This document shows positions 55,371-63,898 of a stretch of 64,000 bases of DNA, in pieces. Source of the stretch: Paenibacillus aurantius (lineage in GTDB: Bacteria; Bacillota; Bacilli; Paenibacillales; NBRC-103111); contig NZ_CP130318.1 of assembly GCF_032268605.1 (NCBI RefSeq), positions 5,121,501-5,185,500 of the forward strand. Direction: 5' to 3'. Each line of letters starts with the position of its first letter. Within the stretch, counting starts at the first letter, position 1. The position numbers were made by a program, and so were the translations under genes. The notes under the pieces were generated by a model that worked only from the letters and a program-made list of their open reading frames with translations, made no database searches and was not told the origin of the DNA.

Positions 55371-55853
55371 ATGGCCACAACAACCAAAACCAAGAACAGC
55401 GCGGTCGTCGAAGTTCTGAACAAGCAGGTAGCCAACTGGTCGGTGATGTTCATCAAGCTTCACAACTACCATTGGTACATTACCGGGGAGAACTTCTTCA
55501 CCCTTCATGTCAAGCTGGAGGAGCTGTACAACGAAGCGAGCATTCATCTCGATGAAATCGCCGAACGGATTCTGGCTCTCCGGGGCAAACCGGTGGCGAC
55601 GATGAAGGAATGCCTGTCGCTCTCTTCCATTAAAGAAGCCACCGGCAAGGAAAATGCTACGCAAATGGTGGCTCAAGTGGTCGAGGACTTCGAGCTCATC
55701 TCCACGGAGCTTCACGAGGGAATCGAGGTAGCCGAGGAAGCGAAGGACAGCCGCACCGCGGATATGCTGACGCAGATTCAGACTTCTCTGGAGAAGCATT
55801 CCTGGATGCTCGCCGCCTTCCTTGGCGAAAAGCCCAATCCTCCTATCGAATAA
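55371..55853 (+). CDS. dps: Dps-family ferritin-like protein
   Basis: 160 residues. Ferroxidase-site residues are in [20 protein letters not shown] (about 27-46) and the [14 protein letters not shown] region (about 62-75), shared between subunits. Dps dodecamers oxidise and store iron and protect DNA from peroxide. In B. subtilis a Dps is sigma-B dependent; here a sigma-B promoter lies upstream. AAAGGAGGC precedes the ATG. Confidence 0.93.
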   Translation: MATTTKTKNSAVVEVLNKQVANWSVMFIKLHNYHWYITGENFFTLHVKLEELYNEASIHLDEIAERILALRGKPVATMKECLSLSSIKEATGKENATQMVAQVVEDFELISTELHEGIEVAEEAKDSRTADMLTQIQTSLEKHSWMLAAFLGEKPNPPIE

Positions 55854-55869
55854 GGGCAGCCGCCTGTTA

Positions 55870-55922
55870 GAAGAGGGGATCCCCGAGCCATGAACCGGCT
55901 GAGGGATCCCCTCTTTTTTTGT
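55870..55922 (+). terminator. Terminator after dps
   Basis: AGAGGGGATCCC pairs with GGGATCCCCTCT, with an inner GAGCC/GGCT pairing, followed by a T run. Confidence 0.85.
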
Positions 55923-55934
55923 TTGGGACAACAA

Positions 55935-55994
55935 AAAACCTTTCCTTGTTAAATGGCAGGTTCCCCAACCATTAACGTTTCAAGGAGAGGTTTT
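55935..55994 (-). terminator. Compound hairpin after the second anti-sigma gene
   Basis: AAAACC-TTT-CCTTG pairs with CAAGG-AGA-GGTTTT. Inside, GTTAAATGG pairs with CCATTAAC with one bulge. In the minus direction it ends in GGTTTTTTG, so it probably terminates the RsbV/RsbW-like pair. Confidence 0.65.
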
Positions 55995-56018
55995 GGTTTG
56001 CTCTATCTTTTTCCCTAC

Positions 56019-56468
56019 TCAGGCTCCCGGGTTGACGGCGGTTAAATACTTCGTAAGCACCACGCGGGTGCCTCCTCCGCTCAGCACTTCCACCTTGTCC
56101 ATCAGAGCCTGCATCAAATAAATGCCAAGCCCTCCTGCGGAAATCTGCTCCAGCTCTTTGTTATGATGAGCGGACAATTCCTTAGCCTTGTCCTCATAAT
56201 CAAAGCTCTTGCCTTGGTCGCTGATCGTGATGGCGAGCTCCGTATCCTTCATATCGAACTCCAGATCGATGCTTCCGCTCTCCCGGTTCGGATAGGCATG
56301 CAGCACGGAATTGTTGCACGCTTCGGCGACCGCGACCTTCATGTCCTCGATGTCCTCATAGGAGAAGCCCATCTTGTTAGCTATGCCGTAAAGCGAGAGC
56401 CGCGCAATGTCAATGTATTCCGCTCTGGCGGGAATCGTCAGCTTAACGGTCTTCCGGAAGGGCTGCAT
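56019..56468 (-). CDS. RsbW-like anti-sigma serine kinase, second copy
   Basis: 149 residues, paralogue of RsbW: VAVAEACNNSVLHAYPN (N box), ISDQGKSFDYED, and ISAGGLGIYLMQALMDKVEV. A GHKL-fold serine-protein kinase or anti-sigma factor. Its target is not evident: no sigma gene lies next to this pair. It overlaps the RsbV-like gene by 1 nt (TAATG). It might also bind SigB, or a sigma factor encoded elsewhere. Confidence 0.85.
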   Translation of the reverse strand: MQPFRKTVKLTIPARAEYIDIARLSLYGIANKMGFSYEDIEDMKVAVAEACNNSVLHAYPNRESGSIDLEFDMKDTELAITISDQGKSFDYEDKAKELSAHHNKELEQISAGGLGIYLMQALMDKVEVLSGGGTRVVLTKYLTAVNPGA

Positions 56469-56818
56469 TACATTCCATCCGCCTTTACTGTAGTTTGAGG
56501 ATCTCCCTCCACGGACAGAAATTTGGTGATACCGGTCAGATCGAACAGCTTCTGAATTTTGGCGGGCACCTCCTGAATGGTGAAAGGAAGCTTACGCTCG
56601 TTGCGCGCCTTCAGGATGAAGATCAGAATGCCCATTCCCGTGCTGTCTATGTAAGCCAGTTCCTTCAGGTTCAGGACAATAGACTTCGGAGAATCGATCA
56701 ACGGCTCCAGAACCGAACGGAAGTACACGGCCATAGCCAAATCAAGTTCCCCTTTCATATAAAGGATGGTGCTATTTTCCGTTTCTTTGGTTTGAACGTT
56801 AAATTTTTTGCGGTCCAC
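56468..56818 (-). CDS. RsbV-like anti-anti-sigma factor, second copy
   Basis: 116 residues from GTG at 56818, after GAGGTGACCGTGCA. STAS domain with phosphoacceptor Ser59 in AYIDSTGMGILIFILKA. Pairs with the following RsbW-like kinase. No clear sigma-B promoter is visible upstream; a TAATAA stretch could be a weak -10. The GTG and ribosome-binding site fit better than any other start. Confidence 0.85.
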   Translation of the reverse strand: MDRKKFNVQTKETENSTILYMKGELDLAMAVYFRSVLEPLIDSPKSIVLNLKELAYIDSTGMGILIFILKARNERKLPFTIQEVPAKIQKLFDLTGITKFLSVEGDPQTTVKADGM

Positions 56819-56955
56819 TGCACGGTCACCTCATCCAAATTAGTATTATTAGCATACCAAATCCCGTGAGAAATATCACGTAAAAGCACGATTCATGCCA
56901 CTGCAATTTGTGTAATAGTAGGTACGAAGCACAATGATACCAGGAGGGGATCAAG

Positions 56956-57120
56956 ATGGATCAGCGCAGAGACATTGAAGTCGATCAAACGCAAACGAAG
57001 GTAGAGAGAAAATCGGATTCTAGCCTAGTGGCTTCCACCTTCATCAAGTACTTGGCTTACGTTATCATCTTCTTTGGAGCTCTCTACTTCCTAGTCCGGT
57101 ACGTCTTCCCAATGTTCTAA
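56956..57120 (+). CDS. Small membrane protein, 54 residues
   Basis: MDQRRDIEVDQTQTKVERKS opens a polar N-terminus, then one membrane helix (about residues 30-50, YLAYVIIFFGALYFLVRYV) ends at VFPMF. AGGAGGGGATCAAG precedes the ATG, a strong site, and a terminator follows. This supports a real gene though it is short. Family not recognised; divergent from the second RsbV-like gene. Confidence 0.75.
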   Translation: MDQRRDIEVDQTQTKVERKSDSSLVASTFIKYLAYVIIFFGALYFLVRYVFPMF

Positions 57121-57127
57121 GCCAAAC

Positions 57128-57151
57128 GAGCGGCCGCAAGGCCGTTTTTTC
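57128..57151 (+). terminator. Intrinsic terminator
   Basis: CGGCC with loop GCAA and GGCCG, then six Ts, directly after the small membrane protein. Confidence 0.88.
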
Positions 57152-57210
57152 TTTGGCCGTTTTCGGCAAATGGCCCGCACCCTAGGTAAACGGCTTGAAC
57201 ATGCAGTTCG

Positions 57211-57243
57211 AAGGGACTGTTGAGTGACTCTCAACAGTCCCTT
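57211..57243. terminator. Hairpin after the exported-protein gene
   Basis: AAGGGACTGTTGAG pairs perfectly with CTCAACAGTCCCTT over a 5-nt loop. It has no long T run but sits at the end of the leftward gene. Confidence 0.65.
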
Positions 57244-57247
57244 ATGC

Positions 57248-57781
57248 TCATGTGTTGGACATGGGATAGTAGGTGATTCGGGTGATCCGGCTTTCCGCTA
57301 CATTCAGGTACACCTTGATCAGCATCTCCCCCCGTTGGTAAACGAGACCGTCCTCCGCCGTATAATCCGGATTACCCAAGGCTTGGCGAATCGATTCCGG
57401 ATTAATCGCTACCTCCACACCGTCGATAGCCACCGTACCCGCTTCCGCCGGTATGGACAGGCGGCTGACCGTTCCCTGGTCCATATCCACGCTCATATAC
57501 CCGTATTCATAGGTTTCCACCCCGGTTAGGAAAGGATCCTTCGTGATATCCGCCGGAATGCCCAGCTTGTCTACCACGCCGCGGCGGGTGTCCTCCAACG
57601 TAACCCCGTTTACCGATTGAAACGTAAAAGCTTTATGAACCGGGCGGCTGACTACAGAGGCGTGAGAGACTTCCGTCTTCGGTATGTCCACCGCCGGATT
57701 GCCATCCGCCGTTGGTCCGGCGTAACTCCCCGCTGCGGTCAACCCGCCGAAAAGAACGGCTGTCGCTATCCATCTGTTCAT
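57248..57781 (-). CDS. Exported protein of unknown function
   Basis: 177 residues from the ATG at 57781, after GGGGAGGGGTCAAG; a longer reading to 57904 is upstream of that site. Signal peptide NRWIATAVLFGGLTAAGSYA. The mature part is mainly beta and acidic: TFQSVNGVTLEDTRRGVVDK, ETYEYGYMSVDMDQG and GVEVAINPESIRQALGNPDY in order. The last segment looks like a repeat of the first (a gly-rich 'kink' domain as in lipoproteins of the SmpA/DUF4309 kind), but I am not sure. Function unknown. Confidence 0.65.
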   Translation of the reverse strand: MNRWIATAVLFGGLTAAGSYAGPTADGNPAVDIPKTEVSHASVVSRPVHKAFTFQSVNGVTLEDTRRGVVDKLGIPADITKDPFLTGVETYEYGYMSVDMDQGTVSRLSIPAEAGTVAIDGVEVAINPESIRQALGNPDYTAEDGLVYQRGEMLIKVYLNVAESRITRITYYPMSNT

Positions 57782-58034
57782 CTTGACCCCTCCCCGTAAT
57801 CTGGTTGCGTCTGTCGGCTCCTGCTTTGTTCGGGAGCTTGTCGTTAGTGGCAGCCGGTTAACGGAAGGAAACGCTGGGTAATGGTCGTTCCACGCATAAC
57901 ACAAGGTAAAGCCTTCCGGAAAGGAGGTCAGCTGCAGCCTCCCTTTGCCTTATGAATGATTAACCTTTTTAAGGTTCTCTGAACCAGGCGGGAGCGCTTT
58001 TTTTCCTAATTCCGGAGTGATCCGGGCCGCATCG

Positions 58035-58047
58035 GGTTACACTAACC
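58035..58047. promoter_or_regulatory. Small palindrome upstream of the SDR gene
   Basis: GGTTA-CAC-TAACC, a perfect 5-3-5 inverted repeat 40 nt before the start codon. Possible operator; no matching regulator known. Confidence 0.3.
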
Positions 58048-58086
58048 TGCAGCACAAGCGAGCTTACCAGAAAGGATGAAAGAAGG

Positions 58087-58881
58087 ATGAATGCTGCTAA
58101 ACGCGTAGAAGGCAAGGTGGCGGTCGTAACCGGCGGAGGGTCGGGGATCGGACGGGCCGCGGCCCTTAAGCTGGCGGCCCATGGAGCCAAGGTGTGTCTC
58201 GTGGACCGCGTCATGGAGAATGCCGAGAAGGTTCAGCGCCAAATCGAGCAGGCGGGCGGAACCGCTCACGCGGTCGAGGTTGACGTCGCCAAGCCGGACC
58301 AGCTGGATAAGGCCATCCAGGATACGGTCGACCGCTGGGGCCGGCTGGACATTGTGTTTGCCAATGCGGGGATTAACGGGACCATCGGACCGATTGAGAA
58401 TATGACGGAGAACGATTGGAACAGCACGATCGATATTAACCTGAAAGGGACCTACTTCACGGTCCGTCATGCCATACCCCACTTGAAGGACAAGGGCGGA
58501 AGCATTATCATCACGAGCTCGATTAACGGCAACCGGGTGTTCTCCAATTTCGGGTTCAGCATATACAGCACCAGTAAAGCCGGGCAGGTGGCGTTCATGC
58601 AGATGGCTGCCCTGGAGCTCGCACAGTACAAGGTCCGCGTCAACGCCATATGCCCGGGGGCCATCGCCACCAACATCGGGAAGAATACCCACCCTACCCC
58701 CGATTTGAAGGAAATCCAGATCCCCGTGGAGTTCCCCGAGGGAGATCAGCCCCTGCAGGAAGGGCCCGGCTCGGCGGAGCAGGTAGCCGATCTTGTGCTG
58801 TTTCTGGCTTCGGACGAATCGTTCCACATTACCGGTACCTCCGTTTATATCGACGGCGGGGAGTCCCTTCTGCATGGGTAA
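58087..58881 (+). CDS. SDR-family dehydrogenase
   Basis: 264 residues. Classical short-chain dehydrogenase: TGGGSGIGRAAALKLA (about 15-30), VDVAKPDQ, ANAGI (about 93-97), TSS and the catalytic YSTSK (about 161-165), then RVNAICPGAIAT. NAD(P)-dependent oxidoreductase of an alcohol, sugar or ketone; the substrate is unknown. The start lies close to AAAGGATGAAAGAAGG. A candidate sigma-B element on the plus strand (57857-57881) is far upstream and weak. Confidence 0.9.
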   Translation: MNAAKRVEGKVAVVTGGGSGIGRAAALKLAAHGAKVCLVDRVMENAEKVQRQIEQAGGTAHAVEVDVAKPDQLDKAIQDTVDRWGRLDIVFANAGINGTIGPIENMTENDWNSTIDINLKGTYFTVRHAIPHLKDKGGSIIITSSINGNRVFSNFGFSIYSTSKAGQVAFMQMAALELAQYKVRVNAICPGAIATNIGKNTHPTPDLKEIQIPVEFPEGDQPLQEGPGSAEQVADLVLFLASDESFHITGTSVYIDGGESLLHG

Positions 58882-58902
58882 GAGGGTTTCCCCCTCTTCA
58901 AC

Positions 58903-58953
58903 GTCCAATAAAGACGCCTCCTTATGATTCGCGCAGGATGGCGTCTTTTGGAC
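58903..58953. terminator. Bidirectional terminator
   Basis: GTCCAATAAAGACGCC pairs with GGCGTCTTTTGGAC over a long loop. It lies between the convergent SDR and glgD genes. Confidence 0.75.
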
Positions 58954-58971
58954 ATTCTTTTCTCCCGCTGC

Positions 58972-60018
58972 TCAGCTGCATGCAAAGAAAGGGCTTCCGG
59001 GCGTGCCGGCGATCCTCCTTCCCCGTTCCACATGGGTCCGCTGTTCCAGGATCACATTCTCCAGATACGAGTGGGGCTGAATGACGCATTGGTCTAGAAT
59101 GATGCTGTTGCGGATCACCGCCCCTTCTCCCACCTTCACGCCCGAATGAAGAATGCTGCTCTCCACCTGCCCTTCAATGATACATCCTCCTCCGACCAGG
59201 GAGTAGCGTACGGCAGGCCGTCCCCGATAATGGGCAGGCGGGCAATCCCCTGCCTTGGTTCGAATGGGAACAGGACCGCCGAACAGCCGGTTCCAGGCCA
59301 GCCGGTCGAGCAGGGAGAGGCTTTCCCGGTGATAGGCAGCTTCGGAATCAATGGACGGCCGTAAGCCTTTCATGGGGTAAGCGCATACATTTAGCTTGGC
59401 GAGCCTATGGAGAACGGCATCGCGAAGCGTCTCTTCCCGTCCGTTCCCATAAGCCTCCTGCACCAGCTCTATAAATAGCGACCGTTTCATAAGCATCACG
59501 CCCGTCAGCCGCTCCTCCTCTTCCTGCACCCGGAAAGGTTCTCCCTCCCCGTCTGCCTCCTCCTCCATCCGGTACAGAACCGTAATGTCGGCATCCGCGC
59601 GCCCATGCGAGGTAATCATAGGCCGGAAGTCGAGACTGCCGATCTCGCCGCCGGACGCAATCAAGACAAGCGGCTGCGGGGCATCCTGCCAATGCTTCAG
59701 ATGGCTGTGAAACCGGGCCACTTCGTGACGGGCGGTATCCCATTCCCCGTTAACCGGAGGAAGAAGGGCAATCCCACCTCTTTTGCGTCCGAAGCCCCAA
59801 TCCATTCCGTTGGCCAGATGATCCATCAAGGCAAGCGGATTCGGTCCCGCCATGACAAAAACCCGGGAAATTCCCGAGTGAGCCATGGAGGAAAGCATAA
59901 AATCAATAAGCCGGTAATGCCCGGCAAAAGGAACCGCCGAAAGACAGCGAGAACGGGTCAGCCCGTTAAGGCCGTCCCGTTCTTTGTATCCGTTTAGGAT
60001 TCCCAAAATATCGTTCAC
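58972..60018 (-). CDS. glgD: GlgD, regulatory partner of ADP-glucose pyrophosphorylase
   Basis: 348 residues from GTG at 60018, directly after the glgC stop. Nucleotidyltransferase fold and a left-handed beta-helix C-terminus (EGQVESSILHSGVKVGEGAVIRNSIIL in part). The N-terminus LGILNGYKERDGLNGLTRSRCLSAVPFAGHYRLIDF lacks the active GGxGxRL loop and the catalytic residues of GlgC. This is the non-catalytic Firmicute subunit that raises GlgC activity. Glycogen synthesis genes glgA and glgB are not in the window. Confidence 0.93.
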   Translation of the reverse strand: MNDILGILNGYKERDGLNGLTRSRCLSAVPFAGHYRLIDFMLSSMAHSGISRVFVMAGPNPLALMDHLANGMDWGFGRKRGGIALLPPVNGEWDTARHEVARFHSHLKHWQDAPQPLVLIASGGEIGSLDFRPMITSHGRADADITVLYRMEEEADGEGEPFRVQEEEERLTGVMLMKRSLFIELVQEAYGNGREETLRDAVLHRLAKLNVCAYPMKGLRPSIDSEAAYHRESLSLLDRLAWNRLFGGPVPIRTKAGDCPPAHYRGRPAVRYSLVGGGCIIEGQVESSILHSGVKVGEGAVIRNSIILDQCVIQPHSYLENVILEQRTHVERGRRIAGTPGSPFFACS

Positions 60019-60020
60019 GG

Positions 60021-61223
60021 TTACCCGATCCTTTCCAGTAGACGCTGGTTGCGGCCGGCGAAAATTTTCGGCATTTTGTCGGAGGTGTCTTTGTACACCA
60101 CTTCCTTCTCGCCGATAACGGTAATTTCCTTGCCTTCCAGATCTCCCACCACGGCACCGTCCCGTATGACCGTGCCTTCTCCGATAATCGCTTTGGAAAG
60201 AATGACGTTCTTGCCGATGACGACATTGGGCATAATGATGCTGTCCCGGATAATACTTCCTTCTCCGATCTCCACCCCCTGGAAGACGACCGAGCGGTCG
60301 ACCTCTCCGTAAACCTGACAGCCGTCATTGATCATGGACTGCCGGATGGAGGCGGTGGGCGCAATGAATTGCGGTCCAGGGCTTTGGCAGTTGGTGTAAA
60401 GCGGCCAGTCCGGGTGGTTCAGCGGGAAGCCGTTATCCGTGTCCAGCAGGTCCATGTGCGCTTCCCAGAGGCTATCTATTGTGCCGACATCCTTCCAGTA
60501 GCCCTGGAACGGATAAGCGAACAGCTTGGCTCCGTGCTCAATCATGGCCGGAATAATATTTTTACCGAAATCGTTGCTCGACTCCGGTGTGTTGTCATCT
60601 CTAAGGAGAAAAGCCTTCAGAACATCCCAGTTGAAGATGTAAATGCCCATGGAGGCCAAGTTGCTTTCCGGCTCGGCCGGCTTCTCCACGAATTCCGTTA
60701 CTCTGTGCTGGCCGTCTGTGTTGAGGATACCGAATCGGCTGGCTTCCTCCCACTTGACCTCGATAACAGAAATGGTCGCATCCGCTTTACTGCTTTTATG
60801 GAAATCCAGCATTTTCCGGTAATCCATGTTGTAAATATGATCTCCGGATATGATAAGTACGTACTGGGGGTTATACTGCTCCAAATAATTCAGGTTCTGA
60901 TAAACGGCGTTGGCCGTTCCCGTGTAGAATCGGGTTTCCTTCTGGTCGGTGTAAGGGGCAAGCAGGGACACTCCCCCGTCGGGACGGTTCAAATCCCACG
61001 GGCTCCCGTTCCCGATATGCTGATTCAGCGCCATCGGCTGGTATTGGGTGAGCACGCCGACCGTGTCAATTCCGGAATTGACGCAGTTGCTGAGAGTAAA
61101 ATCAATGATCCTGTACTTGCCTCCGAAATGGACAGCCGGCTTTGCGATATTCGTCGTCAGGACACCGAGCCTTTTGCCCTCTCCGCCTGCTAACAACATA
61201 GCCACGCACTCCGTTTGTTTCAT
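60021..61223 (-). CDS. glgC: ADP-glucose pyrophosphorylase, catalytic subunit
   Basis: 400 residues from the ATG at 61223, after AAAGGTGATAAAGCTT; a GTG four codons upstream is inside that site. Makes ADP-glucose from glucose-1-phosphate and ATP for glycogen. [31 protein letters not shown] (in part), [28 protein letters not shown] (glucose-1-phosphate site), [12 protein letters not shown] and a beta-helix C-terminus. Followed by glgD after 2 nt. Confidence 0.95.
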   Translation of the reverse strand: MKQTECVAMLLAGGEGKRLGVLTTNIAKPAVHFGGKYRIIDFTLSNCVNSGIDTVGVLTQYQPMALNQHIGNGSPWDLNRPDGGVSLLAPYTDQKETRFYTGTANAVYQNLNYLEQYNPQYVLIISGDHIYNMDYRKMLDFHKSSKADATISVIEVKWEEASRFGILNTDGQHRVTEFVEKPAEPESNLASMGIYIFNWDVLKAFLLRDDNTPESSNDFGKNIIPAMIEHGAKLFAYPFQGYWKDVGTIDSLWEAHMDLLDTDNGFPLNHPDWPLYTNCQSPGPQFIAPTASIRQSMINDGCQVYGEVDRSVVFQGVEIGEGSIIRDSIIMPNVVIGKNVILSKAIIGEGTVIRDGAVVGDLEGKEITVIGEKEVVYKDTSDKMPKIFAGRNQRLLERIG

Positions 61224-61690
61224 AAGCTTTATCACCTTTCATCTATATGTTATAGGAGTAATGTCTGGGTGAACTTCCGCATGAAGGACGGCGATGAAGG
61301 TTTTACACGTGTACGGATTGAGTCCGCTGATTGGCGTGCGTTCTGTTTCCCGTCTGATGTCTCCATTCATCTTGATAAAAGCCAACTCCGCCTCCCTTCC
61401 TGAAGACTCGTACATTGTTTTTAACCGCGGCCCGGTGGGTTGAATCAGAAAAATAGTAAAATTTACAAAAGGATTTGTACAAAGTCACCGTATAGACATA
61501 ATCCGTCATCCTTCTTCAAGGTTCGACCGAATCCGTGCATCTTCTATGTAGGTTTTCCGCTTTGGGGCAAAAGGATTAGCTCTCAAAGCCGCAGGGGATT
61601 AGTGAATTGCTTCCTGTCGCAGCGCTTCTTGTTTATCCGGTACCCCCTTCGGTTAAAAATAGGATGACTTTGGCTGAAGGAGGGGATCCG
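61224..61690. other. Divergent intergenic region, glgC / PLP-fold gene
   Basis: No supported gene in these 467 bases. A possible -10 (TATAAC) stands about 30 nt before glgC on the minus strand, without a good -35. On the plus strand TTGTAC ... CATAAT near 61475-61500 could be a weak promoter for the rightward gene. Confidence 0.5.
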
Positions 61691-63208
61691 ATGGAAAGGG
61701 ATAAAGGCAACGAAGCAAGCGGGAATCCCGAATCAGGGCTTGCCGGCGGGTGGTCCTATACAGAAGAGGAGAACCGCCGGGAACGGCTGGAGAACCTGGA
61801 GGAACTGGAGTGGCTGCTTGGGGAATGCGGGCACAAGGCGGAGCTCGCCGGCCGGAGCGTGCCCGCGGAGCTTCTTCCGGCTGCTTTTTACCGGGAGGCT
61901 CTGGAGGGGAGAAGAAACCGGCTGGACCAGCTGCGGGCGGACCCCGCCGGGTACCGGGCGGAAGATTTCCTTAGGATCAAGTATGAGCTTCGGCTCTTAC
62001 TCAAACAGCTGGCCGGCCTGTTATCCTGCAGCGATTGGCCCTCTCCCTCCTTAACGAGGAGCCCGGTCAAGGAGCAGGGGATAAACCAGGCCGAGGAACA
62101 AAATTCGTATTTCCGGACAGACGGGAGTTCCTTGATCGAGGCCTATGAGACGGCCTTTCTCCAGGAATATTACCCCATGTCCGAAGGGGCGCGAAGCCGC
62201 GCCCAGGCCTGCTTGACGAGCTCGGGCATGAAGGCGCTGGAGGTGGCTCTTCTGCTCTTCCGGACCATGACGGATCGTCCGCTGCCCTTGTACCATCAGG
62301 TCGGGTATTATTATGAAGGGATTACCCTGATCCGTGACCTGTACCCGGATGCCCGGGCCGTTACGGTGGAGGACATCTATGCCATGCTGGACCGGGGAGA
62401 AGAGATGGGCTGCCTGCTCCTGGAGCCCGGTTTGACCTGGCCCGTTCACGAAGGGATCGATCTTGATCTCCTCTTCCGTAAGCTGGAACGCCACCGGCAG
62501 AGCGCTCCTCTCTTTCTGATCATCGACCGGACGCTGACAGGCATGGCCAACCCTTTCTTCGAACGGTATGCCGACCGGATGCCCGGCCATGTCGTGCTGG
62601 TTTCCATTGAGAGCGGGATCAAGTATTGGCAGCTTGGCCTGGAGCTCACCAATCTGGGCTTTCTGGTGCTGAGCGGGGAACCCGTCGCCCATCCCGAAAC
62701 CGAGGAGCGGCTCACCCACTTGATGGGAGTGTTAACCGGCGTGCCGGATCCTGCCTTGGTGTGGCGGCTGCCCCGCCCTTCCCGCTCCGTTCTCGAAAGA
62801 CGGATGGAGCGGCTCGCCCGGAATACGAATGTCCTCTATTCGTTTCTCCAGGAACGCATGAAGGAGGGTCGGGTAAGCCGCCTGTATCACTCCGTCCAGG
62901 CTGGCCAGGGGCTCCGGGCAGGCCGCGAGCCGTGGATGGGCTCCCTTCTGTACGTGCAGCTTCCGGGAGTGGTTCATTACCACGAGTACGAGGAGCTCGC
63001 CAAGCATTGGGCCGAGACCGCGGAGCCCGCCCTGTGCATACACCAGGGAGGCAGCTTCGGTTTCGATACTATGAGGCTGGCCGCCGTGGAGGAATCCCCC
63101 GAACGGGGGTTCAACAGCGCCCTCCGCCTGTCGGTCGGCCGGGATACCGCGGAGGAGCTGGCGGCCAAGCTTGTCTGGCTGGACCGTATGCTGCCCCCGG
63201 GGCGGTAA
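61691..63208 (+). CDS. Divergent PLP-dependent fold-type I protein (Cys/Met-metabolism-like)
   Basis: 505 residues from the ATG at 61691, after AAGGAGGGGATCCG; an open upstream stretch lacks that support. The first 140 residues are charged and helical (LENLEELEWLLGECGHKAELA) and not part of the fold. Then the fold resembles the cystathionine gamma-synthase group: CLTSSGMKALEVALLLF (PLP-phosphate turn), a LEPGLTWP segment, FLIIDRTLTGMANPFFERYADR (the pyridine-binding Asp), and SIESGIKYWQLGLELTNLG with a candidate PLP lysine. The reaction is unknown, and the active-site match is partial; it could also be inactive. Confidence 0.65.
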   Translation: MERDKGNEASGNPESGLAGGWSYTEEENRRERLENLEELEWLLGECGHKAELAGRSVPAELLPAAFYREALEGRRNRLDQLRADPAGYRAEDFLRIKYELRLLLKQLAGLLSCSDWPSPSLTRSPVKEQGINQAEEQNSYFRTDGSSLIEAYETAFLQEYYPMSEGARSRAQACLTSSGMKALEVALLLFRTMTDRPLPLYHQVGYYYEGITLIRDLYPDARAVTVEDIYAMLDRGEEMGCLLLEPGLTWPVHEGIDLDLLFRKLERHRQSAPLFLIIDRTLTGMANPFFERYADRMPGHVVLVSIESGIKYWQLGLELTNLGFLVLSGEPVAHPETEERLTHLMGVLTGVPDPALVWRLPRPSRSVLERRMERLARNTNVLYSFLQERMKEGRVSRLYHSVQAGQGLRAGREPWMGSLLYVQLPGVVHYHEYEELAKHWAETAEPALCIHQGGSFGFDTMRLAAVEESPERGFNSALRLSVGRDTAEELAAKLVWLDRMLPPGR

Positions 63209-63230
63209 GAACAGCCAATAGAAACAACAA

Positions 63231-63275
63231 AGAAGCTGTCCTTTCGGTAGATGATCTACCTTCGGGACAGCTTCT
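63231..63275 (+). terminator. Compound hairpin
   Basis: AGAAGCTGTCC pairs with GGACAGCTTCT; inside, GGTAGAT pairs with ATCTACC. Few Ts follow. It lies between two convergent genes and may serve both. Confidence 0.7.
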
Positions 63276-63352
63276 GTTCATTTGTTAGTTACGCGGCTGC
63301 TTCCTAGGCGGAAGAAGGCCCGCTCCTCCTGGACTCCGTAGAGGCCTGGAGA

Positions 63353-63898
63353 TTAGTCTAAGCGGTTAGGGTTCACGTCCGAGCCGTACGAGCTTCCGTA
63401 GGTGCTCGCATTCAGCGAGTTGTTGGTACGGAAGGTATCATAGGCATACCGGTCGCGATCCACGTGGGAATTGACCAGAACCAGAATATTGCCCTGGTCC
63501 ACATAGTCGTTGTAACGGTGCGCTTCCTCTTCGGACATGCCCATCCCGATCAGGCCGCCGACCAATCCGCCGGCTCCGGCTCCTACCGCCGCACCCGTCA
63601 AGGTGGCGACAATCGGACCGGCCGCAATAATCGGGCCTACTCCGGGAATCGCCAGGGCGCCCAGACCCGCCAGCAGGCCGGTCACCCCGCCCAGCACTCC
63701 GCCGGTAGCCGCACCGGTGGCCAGCCCTTCCGGAGCCTTGGTGCCGGTCTCATCGGAGATGTCGGAGACGTCGTCTTTGTTTTTGGCAATGACGGAAATC
63801 TCATCCGAGCTGTAGCCTTGGCGCTTGAGGTCTTCAATGGCTTTAATCGCTTCCTGTTCCGAGTGAAACACGCCTACGATTTTCTTTTCTTGTTCCAT
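63353..63898 (-). CDS. General stress protein (YflT type)
   Basis: 181 residues from the ATG at 63898, after GGGAGGTTTTATAAC; the frame is open 29 codons further but that would be upstream of the site. The N-terminal YflT-like domain is KKIVGVFHSEQEAIKAIEDLKRQGYSSDEISVIAKN (in part). A Gly/Ala-rich hydrophobic region follows (about 70-125, GGVLGGVTGLLAGLGALAIPG), then a hydrophilic tail. Relatives are general-stress or heat-induced proteins. No sigma-B site was found upstream within the window. Confidence 0.8.
   Translation of the reverse strand: MEQEKKIVGVFHSEQEAIKAIEDLKRQGYSSDEISVIAKNKDDVSDISDETGTKAPEGLATGAATGGVLGGVTGLLAGLGALAIPGVGPIIAAGPIVATLTGAAVGAGAGGLVGGLIGMGMSEEEAHRYNDYVDQGNILVLVNSHVDRDRYAYDTFRTNNSLNASTYGSSYGSDVNPNRLD

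Noticed and set aside
61303-61509. 68-residue minus-strand frame upstream of glgC
   Set aside because: No ribosome-binding site, no recognisable sequence; regarded as intergenic.
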